A stretch of DNA of 64,000 bases from Prevotellamassilia timonensis (lineage in GTDB: Bacteria > Bacteroidota > Bacteroidia > Bacteroidales > Bacteroidaceae), in contig NZ_LT629845.1 in the NCBI RefSeq assembly GCF_900106785.1, positions 1,034,974 to 1,098,973 of the forward strand, read 5' to 3'. Below are positions 45,478-54,878 of the stretch, in pieces (the first letter of the stretch is position 1; every line of letters begins with the position of its first letter). Both the position numbers and the translations under genes were made by a program. Below the pieces are notes generated by a model, which was given only the letters and a program-made list of their open reading frames with translations, searched no databases and was not told the origin of the DNA.

Positions 45478-45540
45478 AAGTAGGTGTTCTCTTTGCACTG
45501 ACGCCTGCCGATTGTATAATATAATTCTGGACACCTACTA
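45478..45540. repeat. 63-bp inverted-repeat element, copy 2 of the 14807-14922 family
   Basis: AAGTAGGTGTTC (45478-45489) is inverted at 45529-45540 with two mismatches, and TGCCGATTGTATAATATAAT inside the right half matches the corresponding part of copy 1. It is shorter, probably an internal deletion derivative. It lies 16 bases before the plug protein start. Confidence 0.55.
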
Positions 45541-45556
45541 ATCATACCTAAACCTC

Positions 45557-46825
45557 ATGAAAAAAGGGCTTTTACTCATAGCTGTTGTTTGGCTCTCGAC
45601 ACTGCGAATTTGGGCACAACCAGGACGTACAACAATCTTGGCCCCCAATATACATACTGTAAGACTTATTGTTGACAACCAAATTGAAGCTTTTCCCGTA
45701 TTGAAACTTAACGATGGTAAAACTCTGGAGGTCAGTTTCGACGACATGACACACGAGTACCGCCGTTACACCTACAAAGTGGAACATTGCGATGTCTACG
45801 GCAATGTATCTGAAGATTTATTTGACAATGAGTATGTCAATGCCACGAGCAATGAGGTTGTCATCGAAGACTACGAGCCGAGTCAAAACACAACTGTAAA
45901 TTACACACATTATTCGTTTACACTGCCTAACACACAAATGCGGCCACTGCTTTCGGGCAATTACCGCATCACCATCAGCACCGAAAATGACGAAGGCAGC
46001 AATGTGCCGGTAATACAAACATACTTTGCCATAGTTGACCGAAGAGTCAGCATTTACCCCACATGCACAACTGATACCGACATTGACCACAATAATTCTC
46101 ACCAACAATTATCACTCAAAATTGACTGCAGCAACTTACTTCTACGTGATGCTGAAAATGAAGTCAAAGTAATTGTCTTGCAAAATCGGCGATGGGATAA
46201 TGCCGTCATTGGGCCACAATACACAGGCATCAACAACAACACTTTGCTTTGGGAGCACTGCCACAGCTTAATATTCGAAGCCGGCAATGAATACCGCAAG
46301 GCCGAATTTCTGTCTACACGCTACCCTGGAATGCACGGCGAAAGTGTTAGATGGATAGATCCATTCTACCACTACACGATGATGACCGATTACCCACGCA
46401 AAAATTACCTTTACGACGAGGACAAAAATGGTCTCAGCGTAACAAGATACGACAGCAATGGTGATGCCGATTATGAAGCTGACTACGTCATGATGCACTT
46501 CAAACTTGACATGCCATGCTTACCTCAAGACCAACAAGTCTATGTGTACGGGCAATGGGCTGGTAACAACCTTAACCCAACCTGTCGAATGCAATACAAC
46601 GACTCTGAACAGGCTTACACGGCTGACATCTTGATGAAATGCGGTTACTACAACTACATGTATCTTTGCGCTAAAAACGACTCAGCAAGAGGTTATACAC
46701 AACCAACCGAGGGCAATTTCTTTCAAACAGAAAACGAATATGATATTCTTGTGTACCACAAGCCAACTGGCACAAGATATTGGCAACTGGTAGGCTGCTT
46801 CACACCTATTTATCGAAACAAATAA
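45557..46825 (+). CDS. Type IX secretion system plug protein (DUF5103)
   Basis: A 422-residue protein with a signal peptide (MKKGLLLIAVVWLSTLRIWA, cleavage near AQ) and the DUF5103 architecture: a beta domain starting TILAPNIHTVRLIVDNQIEA, then FDDMTHEYRRYTYKVEHCD and DYEPSQNTTVNYTHYSFTLP, and a second domain with YVYGQWAGNNLNP. In type IX secretion the plug protein closes the SprA translocon pore from the periplasmic side. Length matches the family (about 420). It suggests that this organism has a type IX system elsewhere in the genome. Confidence 0.88.
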   Translation: MKKGLLLIAVVWLSTLRIWAQPGRTTILAPNIHTVRLIVDNQIEAFPVLKLNDGKTLEVSFDDMTHEYRRYTYKVEHCDVYGNVSEDLFDNEYVNATSNEVVIEDYEPSQNTTVNYTHYSFTLPNTQMRPLLSGNYRITISTENDEGSNVPVIQTYFAIVDRRVSIYPTCTTDTDIDHNNSHQQLSLKIDCSNLLLRDAENEVKVIVLQNRRWDNAVIGPQYTGINNNTLLWEHCHSLIFEAGNEYRKAEFLSTRYPGMHGESVRWIDPFYHYTMMTDYPRKNYLYDEDKNGLSVTRYDSNGDADYEADYVMMHFKLDMPCLPQDQQVYVYGQWAGNNLNPTCRMQYNDSEQAYTADILMKCGYYNYMYLCAKNDSARGYTQPTEGNFFQTENEYDILVYHKPTGTRYWQLVGCFTPIYRNK

Positions 46826-46866
46826 TACTTCCCTACTCCACCACTTTACACCGACATCACACAAAC

Positions 46867-47475
46867 ATGTTTATTCAAATACTCGACTTTATCGGCACAT
46901 TTGCCTTTGCAATATCTGGCATTCGTTTGGCCTCTGCCAAGCATTTCGACTTATTGGGCGCATACTGCGTAGGCTTGACTACTGCCATTGGCGGAGGCAC
47001 CATGCGAGACCTCTTACTGAGCCAGCCTCCGTTTTGGATGACAAATTCTTTTTACCTTATTTGCACAGGCTTTGCCCTTATTTGGGTAATCATATTTCGC
47101 AAGTTCCTCATTAAGCAAGAGAATACTTGGTTCCTGTTCGACACGATTGGACTGGCTCTTTTTGCCGTCGTTGGCATCGAAAAGACACTTGCTGCCGGAT
47201 TTCCATTTTGGACAGCCATAATTATGGGTACCATGACTGGTGCCGGAGGGGGTGTATTCCGTGATGTTTTTATAAACGAAGTACCACTTATCTTCAGAAA
47301 AGAGATCTATGCCATGGCTTGCATCATTGGCGGCATAGCCTACTTCATCTGCTACAAAATCGGCATGGGCAACATTGCTTCAGGACTGATATGCGGCCTA
47401 TTTGTCATCATATCCCGCATCTTGGCTGTTCACTACAAAATACACTTACCAACACTCAAAGGCGACAACGAGTAA
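46867..47475 (+). CDS. TRIC-type trimeric cation channel family protein (UPF0126/YadS)
   Basis: A 202-residue membrane protein from the ATG at 46867 (MFIQILDFIGTFAFAISGIR); an upstream in-frame ATG at 46780 overlaps the preceding gene and is not supported. Two internal repeats of three helices each carry the glycine-rich motifs GGGTMRDLLL (about 41-50) and GAGGGVFRDVF (about 126-136), diagnostic of TRIC channels. Bacterial members conduct potassium or sodium, or carry amino acids in some reports. It lies 41 bases after the plug gene. Confidence 0.9.
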   Translation: MFIQILDFIGTFAFAISGIRLASAKHFDLLGAYCVGLTTAIGGGTMRDLLLSQPPFWMTNSFYLICTGFALIWVIIFRKFLIKQENTWFLFDTIGLALFAVVGIEKTLAAGFPFWTAIIMGTMTGAGGGVFRDVFINEVPLIFRKEIYAMACIIGGIAYFICYKIGMGNIASGLICGLFVIISRILAVHYKIHLPTLKGDNE

Positions 47476-47496
47476 ACTGCACAGCTACTTACCACC

Positions 47497-48627
47497 ATGA
47501 GCATGATATACCTGCATGTGCCATTTTGCACAAGCCGCTGCATCTACTGCGATTTCTATTCTACCACCCAATCAGCAACTGTCAGACACGAATATGTCAA
47601 TGCGGCTTGTGCCGAACTTGCCAATCGCAAGAGCTACCTGGCTGACAGACTAATCCAAAGCATATACTTTGGGGGGGGGACTCCATCACAATTACAAATA
47701 AAAGAGATTGCGATACTTCTCGATAGTATCAACAAACACTACGATATTGATACCAACGCTGAAATCACGCTCGAAGCTAACCCCGATGATGTTACACCCG
47801 ACTTTGCACACAATCTGTGCCACCTTGGTTTCAACCGCGTCAGTTTGGGCGTACAGAGTTTCAATGACCGGATATTGAAAATGCTCAATCGACGTCATGA
47901 TGCAGCTACGGCACAAGATGCCGTACACACCCTGCAACAAGCCGGGCTTGACAATATTAGCATTGACTTGATTTATGGATTGCCCACTCAACTGATGCAA
48001 GATTTTTCGTCAGATTTACAAAAAGCCTTTTCATTGCCCATCAAGCATTTGTCAACCTACGCGCTAAGCATTGAACAAGGAACCTTGCTACAACGCAAGA
48101 TACAATCTAACGAACTTGCCGAAACCGACGAAGACACTTTTATAGCCGAATACGAGATCATGATGCAACAGGCTCACGCACATGGGTTTGAACATTATGA
48201 AATTTCGAACTTTGCCTTACCTGGCTTTGAATCAAGGCATAATTCTGGATATTGGAACAACACCCCCTACCTTGGCATTGGACCTGGAGCGCACTCGTTC
48301 AACGGTACAGACGAAAGACAATATAACGAGCCGAATTTAGGAAAATATATTTCAGCAGCGGGACTTCCGCCACACACCATCGAGCACCTCACGCTCTCCG
48401 ATCAGTTTGACGAGCAAGTATTTACATCTCTACGCACCCGCAAAGGGCTCTCGCTCAAAAACTTGGAAAAGAGGTTTGGCGAAGCATGGCTTGAAGACTT
48501 GAAAAGAGCTGCGCAAAAACATATCTCCAGTGGAAGCTTGACTTTCAACAACAACACGCTATGCCTCACACGAAAAGGTATTATGACAAGTAATGATATC
48601 ATCAGCGACTTGATGCGTGCAGAATAA
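47497..48627 (+). CDS. hemW: Radical SAM protein HemW
   Basis: A 376-residue radical SAM protein with the cluster motif at Cys11-Cys15-Cys18 (HVPFCTSRCIYCDFYS), GGGTPSQL (about 63-70), EANPDDVTPD and NRVSLGVQSFND. The missing SPASM-type extra cysteine and the overall length match HemW (heme chaperone) and not the true coproporphyrinogen dehydrogenase HemN. HemW delivers heme to respiratory enzymes. Codon 3 is also ATG, so the start may be 6 bases later. It is 21 bases after the TRIC gene and ends at a terminator. Confidence 0.92.
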   Translation: MSMIYLHVPFCTSRCIYCDFYSTTQSATVRHEYVNAACAELANRKSYLADRLIQSIYFGGGTPSQLQIKEIAILLDSINKHYDIDTNAEITLEANPDDVTPDFAHNLCHLGFNRVSLGVQSFNDRILKMLNRRHDAATAQDAVHTLQQAGLDNISIDLIYGLPTQLMQDFSSDLQKAFSLPIKHLSTYALSIEQGTLLQRKIQSNELAETDEDTFIAEYEIMMQQAHAHGFEHYEISNFALPGFESRHNSGYWNNTPYLGIGPGAHSFNGTDERQYNEPNLGKYISAAGLPPHTIEHLTLSDQFDEQVFTSLRTRKGLSLKNLEKRFGEAWLEDLKRAAQKHISSGSLTFNNNTLCLTRKGIMTSNDIISDLMRAE

Positions 48628-48649
48628 GTTGCAACCAGAACACCAACTT

Positions 48650-48691
48650 AGCCCCAATAACAGATTGTGCAATCTGCCATTGGGGCTTTTT
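48650..48691 (+). terminator. Intrinsic terminator after hemW
   Basis: AGCCCCAAT (48650-48658) pairs with ATTGGGGCT (48679-48687), with CAGATT/AATCTG pairing inside, followed by five T residues. It lies 23 bases after the hemW stop. Confidence 0.88.
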
Positions 48692-48719
48692 GCTTGACTT
48701 GTAAAAGAGTTGCGTGTTA

Positions 48720-49691
48720 TCAACAATCATACACGCACCGCATATTCTTCTCAAGTTGTGCTGCCGAACTTGCACCAACGAGTACACTTGTTACACCCTT
48801 TTGGCGCAATATCCATGCAAGTGCTTCTTCTGCCAAGGTCTTCCCCTGAGCAGCCGCTTCCATATTCCATGCCTTTAAGTTGTCCAACAATTCTGGTGTA
48901 AGAGCCGAATGTTTCAAAAAATGCTCCTTAGCCATTCTGCTATCAGCAGGAATGCCATTGATATAACGGTCTGTTAGCAGCCCCTGTGCCAAAGGCGAAA
49001 ACGATATAAAGCCAATGCCCTGTTCTGCGCAGTAATCCAATATTCCTTGATCCTGCGGTGCACGATCTATCAAGTTTAAGCGTCCTTGATAAATCAAGAG
49101 CGGGCAATCACGTTCCTTCAAATATTGGTAAGCGAACTTCAGAGCCTCCAACGGCCAACGACTTATGCCAAGATACAAAGCCTTACCTTGTTTAACCACA
49201 TCGACCATAGCTTGCAATGTCTCCTCCAAAGGTGTGTTTGGATCATAGCGATGGCTATAGAACAAGTCCACATATTCAATGCCCATACGCTTCAAACTTT
49301 GGTCAAGACTTGACATCAAATATTTGCGCGACCCCCAATTTCCGTATGGTCCGGGCCACATGTCATATCCGGCCTTAGTTGCAATAAACAATTCGTCACG
49401 ATAAGGAGCGAAATCGTCACGCAGAAGGCGTCCCAAAGTTTCTTCTGCACTACCTGGAGGGGGGCCATAATTGTTTGCCAAGTCAAAATGCGTAATACCA
49501 TGGTCAAAAGCATAATGCGCTATTTCACGGCAACGAGCATACGAATCGTCACCCCCAAAATTATGCCAGAAGCCCAAACTTACCTTTGGCAAGAGCACAC
49601 CACTCTTTCCACATCGCTTGTACAAGATGTCTGCAGCATCATACCTGTTTGCACAAGCCCGATAATTTTGTATTGGTTGCATGTTATCCAT
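48720..49691 (-). CDS. Aldo/keto reductase (YghZ/L-glyceraldehyde 3-phosphate reductase type)
   Basis: About 323 residues from the ATG at 49691 (MDNMQPIQNYRACANRYDAA); the upstream in-frame codons at 49766 lack family similarity. The AKR barrel shows FDLANNYGPPPGSAEETLGR (catalytic Asp and Tyr), FIATKAGYDMWPGPYGNWGS (catalytic Lys), FYSHRYDPNTPLEETLQAM (catalytic His) and the C-terminal NADPH-binding VTSVLVGASSAAQLEKN. It reduces aldehydes, with methylglyoxal or glyceraldehyde 3-phosphate known for relatives. It is monocistronic or follows rng. Confidence 0.93.
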   Translation of the reverse strand: MDNMQPIQNYRACANRYDAADILYKRCGKSGVLLPKVSLGFWHNFGGDDSYARCREIAHYAFDHGITHFDLANNYGPPPGSAEETLGRLLRDDFAPYRDELFIATKAGYDMWPGPYGNWGSRKYLMSSLDQSLKRMGIEYVDLFYSHRYDPNTPLEETLQAMVDVVKQGKALYLGISRWPLEALKFAYQYLKERDCPLLIYQGRLNLIDRAPQDQGILDYCAEQGIGFISFSPLAQGLLTDRYINGIPADSRMAKEHFLKHSALTPELLDNLKAWNMEAAAQGKTLAEEALAWILRQKGVTSVLVGASSAAQLEKNMRCVYDC

Positions 49692-49778
49692 ATTTTGTTT
49701 TAATGATAATAACGAATGCAGAGTACCCTGCACACATTTGCAAATATCGGCATTTCTAAGCACCACACAACAAATAAC

Positions 49779-49810
49779 GCCCCAAAAAACTCATAATAGT
49801 TTTCTGGGGC
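49779..49810 (-). terminator. Probable terminator after rng
   Basis: GCCCCAAAAAACT (49779-49791) pairs with AGTTTTCTGGGGC (49798-49810) with one mismatch and a 6-base loop. The T-run after it on the minus strand is weak (CGTTATTTG), so termination may be partial. Confidence 0.5.
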
Positions 49811-49839
49811 ATCACTTTTGTTTTGTTTTAATACTGTTC

Positions 49840-51423
49840 TTACTTCATGTCATTATGTTGGTTCATCAGTATTTCCTCGCCGTTCGTGTTATAAAAAGCA
49901 TATTGCAAATAAGCTAATTTTTGGTTGGGATAAACCCTTACGCCCATACCATACTTCATTTGCCAGCGTCTTTTGATTGAGAAAAATCCCTGGTTTATAT
50001 ATGCGGCTACAAACGGGTGCACATAAAGGCGGAAACGCTTGATGCCAAGTTTGTTTACCAAAGTGTCAATCTTAGTTTCAAGAGAATCAGTAAACAATAT
50101 GCTGGGCTTAATTTTTCCTGTGCCACCACAAGTAGGACAAGTCTCCTCTACGTTGACATCCATTACCGGACGCACACGCTGACGCGTAATCTGCATCAAT
50201 CCAAACTTCGAGAGCGGCAAAATGCTATGCTTAGCACGATCCTTACGCATGTTCTCAACCATGCGCTCGTAAAGTTTTTGGCGATTTTCGGGCAAGTTCA
50301 TGTCAATAAAGTCGACCACAATGATACCACCCATATCGCGCAAGCGCAATTGACGTGCTAATTCGTCTGCGGCACCAAGGTTCACATCAAGCGCATTAAC
50401 CTCCTGTCCTTCCGAGCTTTTTGATCGATTACCACTATTCACGTCAACAACATGCAAAGCCTCAGTCTGTTCTATTATCAAGTAAGCGCCATGCTTGTAT
50501 GTTACGGTGCGACCGAGCGAAGTCTTAATCTGTTTGGTCACCGAGAAATTGTCGAATATGGGCACAACCCCCTTATACAATTTCACAATATCCTTACACT
50601 CAGGAGCAATCAAGCTCACATAGTTGCGCACCTCGTTGAACACCGTCTGATCGTTGACATAAATGTTCTCATACGAAGGATTAAACAAGTCACGCAGCAA
50701 AGCTACAGTGCGACTTGTCTCCTCATAGGCCAACTGTGGCAAGGTCAATGCCTCGCGGCGAGTTTGCTTCACCTTAGCTATGGTGTTTTCCCAACGCTTG
50801 AGCAAAATTCGCATTTCGTTGTCGAGTTCCGCCACACGCATGTTCTCAGCCACCGTACGTATAATCACGCCAAAGCCCTTAGGCTTAATGCTTTGAATGA
50901 GCTGTTTCAATCGCGTGCGTTCAGCTCCCGACTTGATTTTCGACGATACCGATATCTTTTCGCTAAATGGAATCAATACAAGGAAACGGCCTGCAAATGA
51001 AAGTTCCGAAGTTAATCGTGGACCTTTGGTATTGATAGGTTCTTTCACTATCTGCACCAATATTTCCTGTCCAACTTTCAGCGTGTTTTGTATACTGCCG
51101 TCCTTGTCCAGGTCAGGCTGTTTGCCCACCTTGTCGAGTGTCACATTGCGTCGCCCATCTGCAATTAACTGCAGATATTTCTCTTGAGCATGATAGCGTG
51201 TGCCCAAGTCCAAATAATGCAGAAAGGCATCACGCTCAAAACCAACATTCACGAAGCAAGCATTCAGTCCTGGCATGAGCTTGCGCACCTTTGCCAAATA
51301 GATGTTTCCTACCGAAAAATGCTCAGAACGTCCCTCGCGCTGGTACTCAACGAGTCTTTTATCCTCGAGCAACGCGATGGAAATATCCTTTTTCGTAACA
51401 TCTACAATAACTTCGCTTGTCAT
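49840..51423 (-). CDS. rng: Ribonuclease E/G family endoribonuclease
   Basis: About 527 residues from the ATG at 51423 (MTSEVIVDVTKKDISIALLE); the in-frame ATG at 51468 is less likely. The S1 domain lies at about 35-120 (VGNIYLAKVRKLMPGLNACF). The catalytic aspartates are in HVVDVNSGNRS and GGIIVVDFIDM, and the Zn-link CPTCGGTGK motif follows near residue 410. The enzyme cuts single-stranded RNA with 5'-end dependence, acting in rRNA maturation and mRNA decay. The length corresponds to RNase G, without the long RNase E scaffold tail. Confidence 0.94.
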   Translation of the reverse strand: MTSEVIVDVTKKDISIALLEDKRLVEYQREGRSEHFSVGNIYLAKVRKLMPGLNACFVNVGFERDAFLHYLDLGTRYHAQEKYLQLIADGRRNVTLDKVGKQPDLDKDGSIQNTLKVGQEILVQIVKEPINTKGPRLTSELSFAGRFLVLIPFSEKISVSSKIKSGAERTRLKQLIQSIKPKGFGVIIRTVAENMRVAELDNEMRILLKRWENTIAKVKQTRREALTLPQLAYEETSRTVALLRDLFNPSYENIYVNDQTVFNEVRNYVSLIAPECKDIVKLYKGVVPIFDNFSVTKQIKTSLGRTVTYKHGAYLIIEQTEALHVVDVNSGNRSKSSEGQEVNALDVNLGAADELARQLRLRDMGGIIVVDFIDMNLPENRQKLYERMVENMRKDRAKHSILPLSKFGLMQITRQRVRPVMDVNVEETCPTCGGTGKIKPSILFTDSLETKIDTLVNKLGIKRFRLYVHPFVAAYINQGFFSIKRRWQMKYGMGVRVYPNQKLAYLQYAFYNTNGEEILMNQHNDMK

Positions 51424-51502
51424 GAATATAAATATAATTCTTTCGAAAGTAGTCTGCCCACACATCAAATATTAACTGTGCACCAGCTACCTTCATTTAA
51501 GT

Positions 51503-51569
51503 AAAAAAGAACGAGCAAACGAGTAATCATGCTCCTTTCGGAGCCATAACTTTAGCTCGTTTACTCGTT
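51503..51569 (-). terminator. Intrinsic terminator after the small basic protein gene
   Basis: On the minus strand AACGAGTAAACGAG pairs with CTCGTTTGCTCGTT (51569-51556 against 51523-51510, one mismatch), with a GCTCC/GGAGC hairpin in the loop, then CTTTTTTAC. Confidence 0.8.
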
Positions 51570-51609
51570 GGTGGGTTAAAAGAGACTCTTGCTGAGAGCC
51601 GTCGAGCCT

Positions 51610-51699
51610 TTACTTGCTCTTATGACGATTCTTGCGCAGTCTTTTTTTACGTTTGTGAGTAGACATCTTGTGTCTTTTCTTCTTTTTTCCGTTAGGCAT
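51610..51699 (-). CDS. 29-residue AURKAIP1/COX24-type basic ribosomal protein
   Basis: A 29-codon gene encoding MPNGKKKKRHKMSTHKRKKR followed by LRKNRHKSK. This extreme Lys/Arg/His composition and the HKMxTHKRKKRxRKNRHK core match the small AURKAIP1/COX24-domain proteins of Bacteroidota, relatives of the mitochondrial ribosomal protein mS38, expected to bind the small ribosomal subunit. It lies 38 bases downstream of the HU gene on the same strand and is followed by a terminator, so the two form a small transcript. Too short for default gene finders. Confidence 0.85.
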   Translation of the reverse strand: MPNGKKKKRHKMSTHKRKKRLRKNRHKSK

Positions 51700-51737
51700 A
51701 CCTATTACGTTTTATGGTTAATTATGTTAGTTATATT

Positions 51738-52028
51738 TTAAGCTTTCTGACTTTTATCTTTCACCGACACGGCAAACTCCTTAGCAGGCTTAAATGCAGC
51801 AATATCGTGCTCTGGTATGATGATAGTGGTATTGTTTTGCATGTTACGGGCAGTCTTTTCAGCACGGTGCTTCAAATAGAATGTGCCAAAGCCACGCATA
51901 CTTACGCTCTTACCATCGAGCAACGCTGTCTTTATTTCGCCTGTGAAAGCCTCCAACACCTTCGACACAGTGTCGCGGTCGAAACCCTTCTTGCTTGCTA
52001 TAGCCTTGATGATTTCTGATTTAGTCAT
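51738..52028 (-). CDS. HU family DNA-binding protein
   Basis: A 96-residue histone-like protein: MTKSEIIKAIASKKGFDRDT, then FTGEIKTALLDGKSVSMRGF and GTFYLKHRAEKTARNMQNNT, the beta-arm region that wraps DNA. Members bend and compact DNA as dimers. It is divergent in sequence from the classic HU arm (NPRTG is replaced by NMQNNT), which is common in Bacteroidota paralogues. Confidence 0.93.
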   Translation of the reverse strand: MTKSEIIKAIASKKGFDRDTVSKVLEAFTGEIKTALLDGKSVSMRGFGTFYLKHRAEKTARNMQNNTTIIIPEHDIAAFKPAKEFAVSVKDKSQKA

Positions 52029-52075
52029 TCCAGTTTAATGTATTTAGTTTAATATTATTTTTGCCAAAGCGACTG

Positions 52076-52083
52076 CAAAGATA
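52076..52083 (-). promoter_or_regulatory. Candidate -7 box for the HU gene (TATCTTTG)
   Basis: On the minus strand TATCTTTG matches TAnnTTTG, with TTC 18 bases upstream as a near -33 box. It lies 47 bases before the HU start. Confidence 0.5.
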
Positions 52084-52130
52084 CGAAATCTTACTGATTT
52101 AGAACGCATTCACTCTGATTTTTCAACTAA

Positions 52131-52556
52131 CTACACTGGAATTTTCTCTATTCTGCGCACATGGCGTCCACCTTCAAACTCTGTATTGAAGAATTCGTCC
52201 ATTATGTCGTGTGCCACCTTCGTATCGATATAGCGTCCGGGCATAACCAACACATTCGCATCGTTGTGCAAACGCGTCATGTGGGCTATTTCAGGAATCC
52301 ACACCAATGCAGCTCTAATACGTTGGTGTTTGTTCAGAGTCATCGAGATACCTTCGCCACTGCCACAAATTGCAATACCCTTATCCACCTCACACTGCTC
52401 TATGCCACGGGCCAGCGCATGTGCAAAATCAGGATAGTCGCAACTGTCTGTCGAATATGTACCATAATCTTTATATTCAATTCCCTTGGCTTCAAGGTAC
52501 TCCCTTACATACTGTTTCAGTTCAAAACCAGCATGATCACTTGCAAGTCCTACCAT
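52131..52556 (-). CDS. rpiB: Ribose 5-phosphate isomerase B
   Basis: A 141-residue RpiB/LacAB protein: GLASDHAGFELKQYVREYLE (substrate-binding Asp-His near residue 7-8), YSTDSCDYPDFAHALARGI and the catalytic cysteine in GIAICGSGEGISMTLNKHQ, then HNDANVLVMPGRYI. It interconverts ribose 5-phosphate and ribulose 5-phosphate in the cytosol. It follows tkt by 14 bases on the same strand, so the two pentose-phosphate genes form an operon. Confidence 0.95.
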   Translation of the reverse strand: MVGLASDHAGFELKQYVREYLEAKGIEYKDYGTYSTDSCDYPDFAHALARGIEQCEVDKGIAICGSGEGISMTLNKHQRIRAALVWIPEIAHMTRLHNDANVLVMPGRYIDTKVAHDIMDEFFNTEFEGGRHVRRIEKIPV

Positions 52557-52570
52557 TTTCTTATTTGATT

Positions 52571-54601
52571 TTACTTGTTCAAGTACGCCAATACTTCCTT
52601 ATGGATATTCTGAGGCGTAAATCCGAGTTTCTCGTCAAGCACCTTGTAAGGAGCACTGAAACCGAAACTTTCCAAGCCATATACCTTACCATTTGAGCCT
52701 GCTATGCCTTCAAAAGTCACAGGCAAACCAGCCGTGAGGGCAAAAATCTTGCCACCCGTTGGCAACAGAGCCTCTTGATATTCCTTGCTCTGACGGCGGA
52801 ACAAGCCTTCGCTCGGACAACTAACTACACGGGCACGAACACCATCAGCCTTAAGCAGAGCTGCAGTATCAACCAAAGTAGCCACTTCCGAACCTGATGC
52901 CACGAGTATTACATCGGGATTTGCTTCCTTCACTACGGCATAAGCGCCATGTAATATACCCTCGTGATAATCAGTGCCAGCAGGCAAGTCGTTCACATTC
53001 TGACGGCTGAAAATCATGGCAGTCGGTGTATCCATGTTTTCCATTGCCATGCGCCAGCACTCTGTTACAGCATGCACGTCACAGGGGCGGAGTACACGTA
53101 CACTGTCGCGTCCGCTGTGATTTTTCAACTTCTCCATCAAGCGAATTTGAGCCTCCTGCTCCACAGGTTCGTGAGTTGGGCCATCTTCACCTACACGGAA
53201 AGCATCGTGTGTCCAAACAAACTTAACAGGCACTTCCATCAGCGCAGCCATACGTATGGCGGGCTTCATGTAGTCTGAGAACACGAAGAATGTACCCATG
53301 GCAGTTATGATACCACCATGCAGCATCATACCTATGCAAACACAAGCCATTGTCAGTTCCGACACACCAGCTTGCAAGAAACCACCAGCAAAGTTGGTAC
53401 GCGTGATTTCTGTTGTATGCTTCAAGAAGCCGTCCGTCTTGTCCGAGTTACAAAGGTCAGCAGACGATACAATCATGTTGGGCACATACTCTGAAAGCAA
53501 GCTCAAGCAAACTGAAGAGCCATTACGTGTGGGCGAATTGGGCTTTTGTTCCACAGTTTCCCAAGGTATATTGGGCAGTTTGCGAGCCATCCAGTCATTG
53601 AGTTGCGATGCCTTTTCAGCATTATTCTTCTCCCACTCATTTTCTTCAGCACGGCGGGCAGCTACAATCTTACGAAGTTCGGCCTTGCGCTCTTCGTACA
53701 TCTGTTTTACCTCATCGCGAATAACGAAGGGATTTTCAGGGTCACCGCCCAAATTCTTAATAGTGTTCACATACGCGCCATCGCCAAGCGGGGCACCATG
53801 TGTCTTGCAGTTATGTTCGTACGAAGTGCCATCAGCCTTGCGGCAGCCCTTGCCCATCACACAATGACCGATAATCAAAGTAGGACGTGCAGTTTCTTCA
53901 TTAGCAGCCTTCAGAGCCTCGCGGATTTGATCTGCATCATTGCCGTCAATTTCCAGCACATTCCAATTCCAAGCGCGATACTTCATGCCTGTATCCTCTG
54001 AAATCACAGCCGAAGTCTCGGTTGACAACTGAATTTCATTGGCATCAAAAAACATGATGAGGTTATTCAAACCAAGGTGACCCGCAAGACGTCCTGCGCC
54101 CTGCGATATTTCCTCTTGCACACCGCCATCTGATATATAGGCATAAATCTTTTCCTTGTCAAAACCAGGGTTCCCAGTACGTGCATACAACGCCTTGGCA
54201 GCGATAGCAGCACCTACTGCAAAGGTATGACCTTGTCCCAACGGACCGCTCGTGTTTTCAATACCACGCTCTTGGCACACCTCCGGGTGTCCAGGAGTAA
54301 CCGAACCCCATTGGCGGAATTGCTTCAGCTCATCTATTGTATAGTTGCCAATCAATGCCAATTGTGAATATAGCATCGGCGACATGTGACCAGGGTCAAG
54401 GAAGAAACGGTCGCGGCAACGCCACTTGGCATCTTCGGGGTCGAAGTTAAGAAATTCGGAATAGAGCACGTTTATAAAATCTGCACCGCCCATGGCACCG
54501 CCCGGGTGGCCCGACTTTGCACGTTCTACCATACTCGCAGCCAATATACGTATATTATCGGCGGCAAGATTCATGAGTTCTTTTGAATGTTGCATTGACA
54601 T
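52571..54601 (-). CDS. tkt: Transketolase
   Basis: A 676-residue thiamine-diphosphate enzyme. Recognisable parts are KSGHPGGAMGGADFINVLYS near the start, GPLGQGHTFAVGAAIAAKAL, the cofactor region AYISDGGVQEEISQGAGRLA (the usual GDG is SDG here), the pyrimidine-domain GVSELTMACVCIGMMLHGGI and HDAFRVGEDGPTHEPVEQ. It transfers two-carbon units in the non-oxidative pentose phosphate pathway. Codon 3 is also ATG. Coupled with rpiB downstream; divergent from tig. Confidence 0.95.
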   Translation of the reverse strand: MSMQHSKELMNLAADNIRILAASMVERAKSGHPGGAMGGADFINVLYSEFLNFDPEDAKWRCRDRFFLDPGHMSPMLYSQLALIGNYTIDELKQFRQWGSVTPGHPEVCQERGIENTSGPLGQGHTFAVGAAIAAKALYARTGNPGFDKEKIYAYISDGGVQEEISQGAGRLAGHLGLNNLIMFFDANEIQLSTETSAVISEDTGMKYRAWNWNVLEIDGNDADQIREALKAANEETARPTLIIGHCVMGKGCRKADGTSYEHNCKTHGAPLGDGAYVNTIKNLGGDPENPFVIRDEVKQMYEERKAELRKIVAARRAEENEWEKNNAEKASQLNDWMARKLPNIPWETVEQKPNSPTRNGSSVCLSLLSEYVPNMIVSSADLCNSDKTDGFLKHTTEITRTNFAGGFLQAGVSELTMACVCIGMMLHGGIITAMGTFFVFSDYMKPAIRMAALMEVPVKFVWTHDAFRVGEDGPTHEPVEQEAQIRLMEKLKNHSGRDSVRVLRPCDVHAVTECWRMAMENMDTPTAMIFSRQNVNDLPAGTDYHEGILHGAYAVVKEANPDVILVASGSEVATLVDTAALLKADGVRARVVSCPSEGLFRRQSKEYQEALLPTGGKIFALTAGLPVTFEGIAGSNGKVYGLESFGFSAPYKVLDEKLGFTPQNIHKEVLAYLNK

Positions 54602-54645
54602 TGCTATATTCTTTTTGTTTTTGTAGCAAAATAACTATTTGTGTG

Positions 54646-54653
54646 CAAAAGTA
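54646..54653 (-). promoter_or_regulatory. Candidate -7 box for tkt (TACTTTTG)
   Basis: TACTTTTG on the minus strand, 45 bases before the tkt start; no TTG box is at the standard distance. Confidence 0.42.
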
Positions 54654-54770
54654 CAAAAAATTCAGTAGGACTATCCCTTTTATACGAAAAAACTATATAC
54701 TCACAGCACATTACACCCTCCTAACAGAAAAAAGATTGCCGCTTTTACGCCCATTATCAAAGAAAAATGC

Positions 54771-54778
54771 TAATTTTG
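54771..54778 (+). promoter_or_regulatory. Candidate -7 box for tig (TAATTTTG)
   Basis: TAATTTTG matches TAnnTTTG and would give a leader of about 95 bases before the tig ATG at 54879. No TTG at 19-21 bases upstream. Confidence 0.45.
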
Positions 54779-54878
54779 CCACCGCTTATGCCATAAGGCC
54801 ATTCGGAGCAACACGCAACAGATGGGTCCTTATATAAATAGGCGTAATAACACTGAAATACAAACAGAAAACAGTAAA

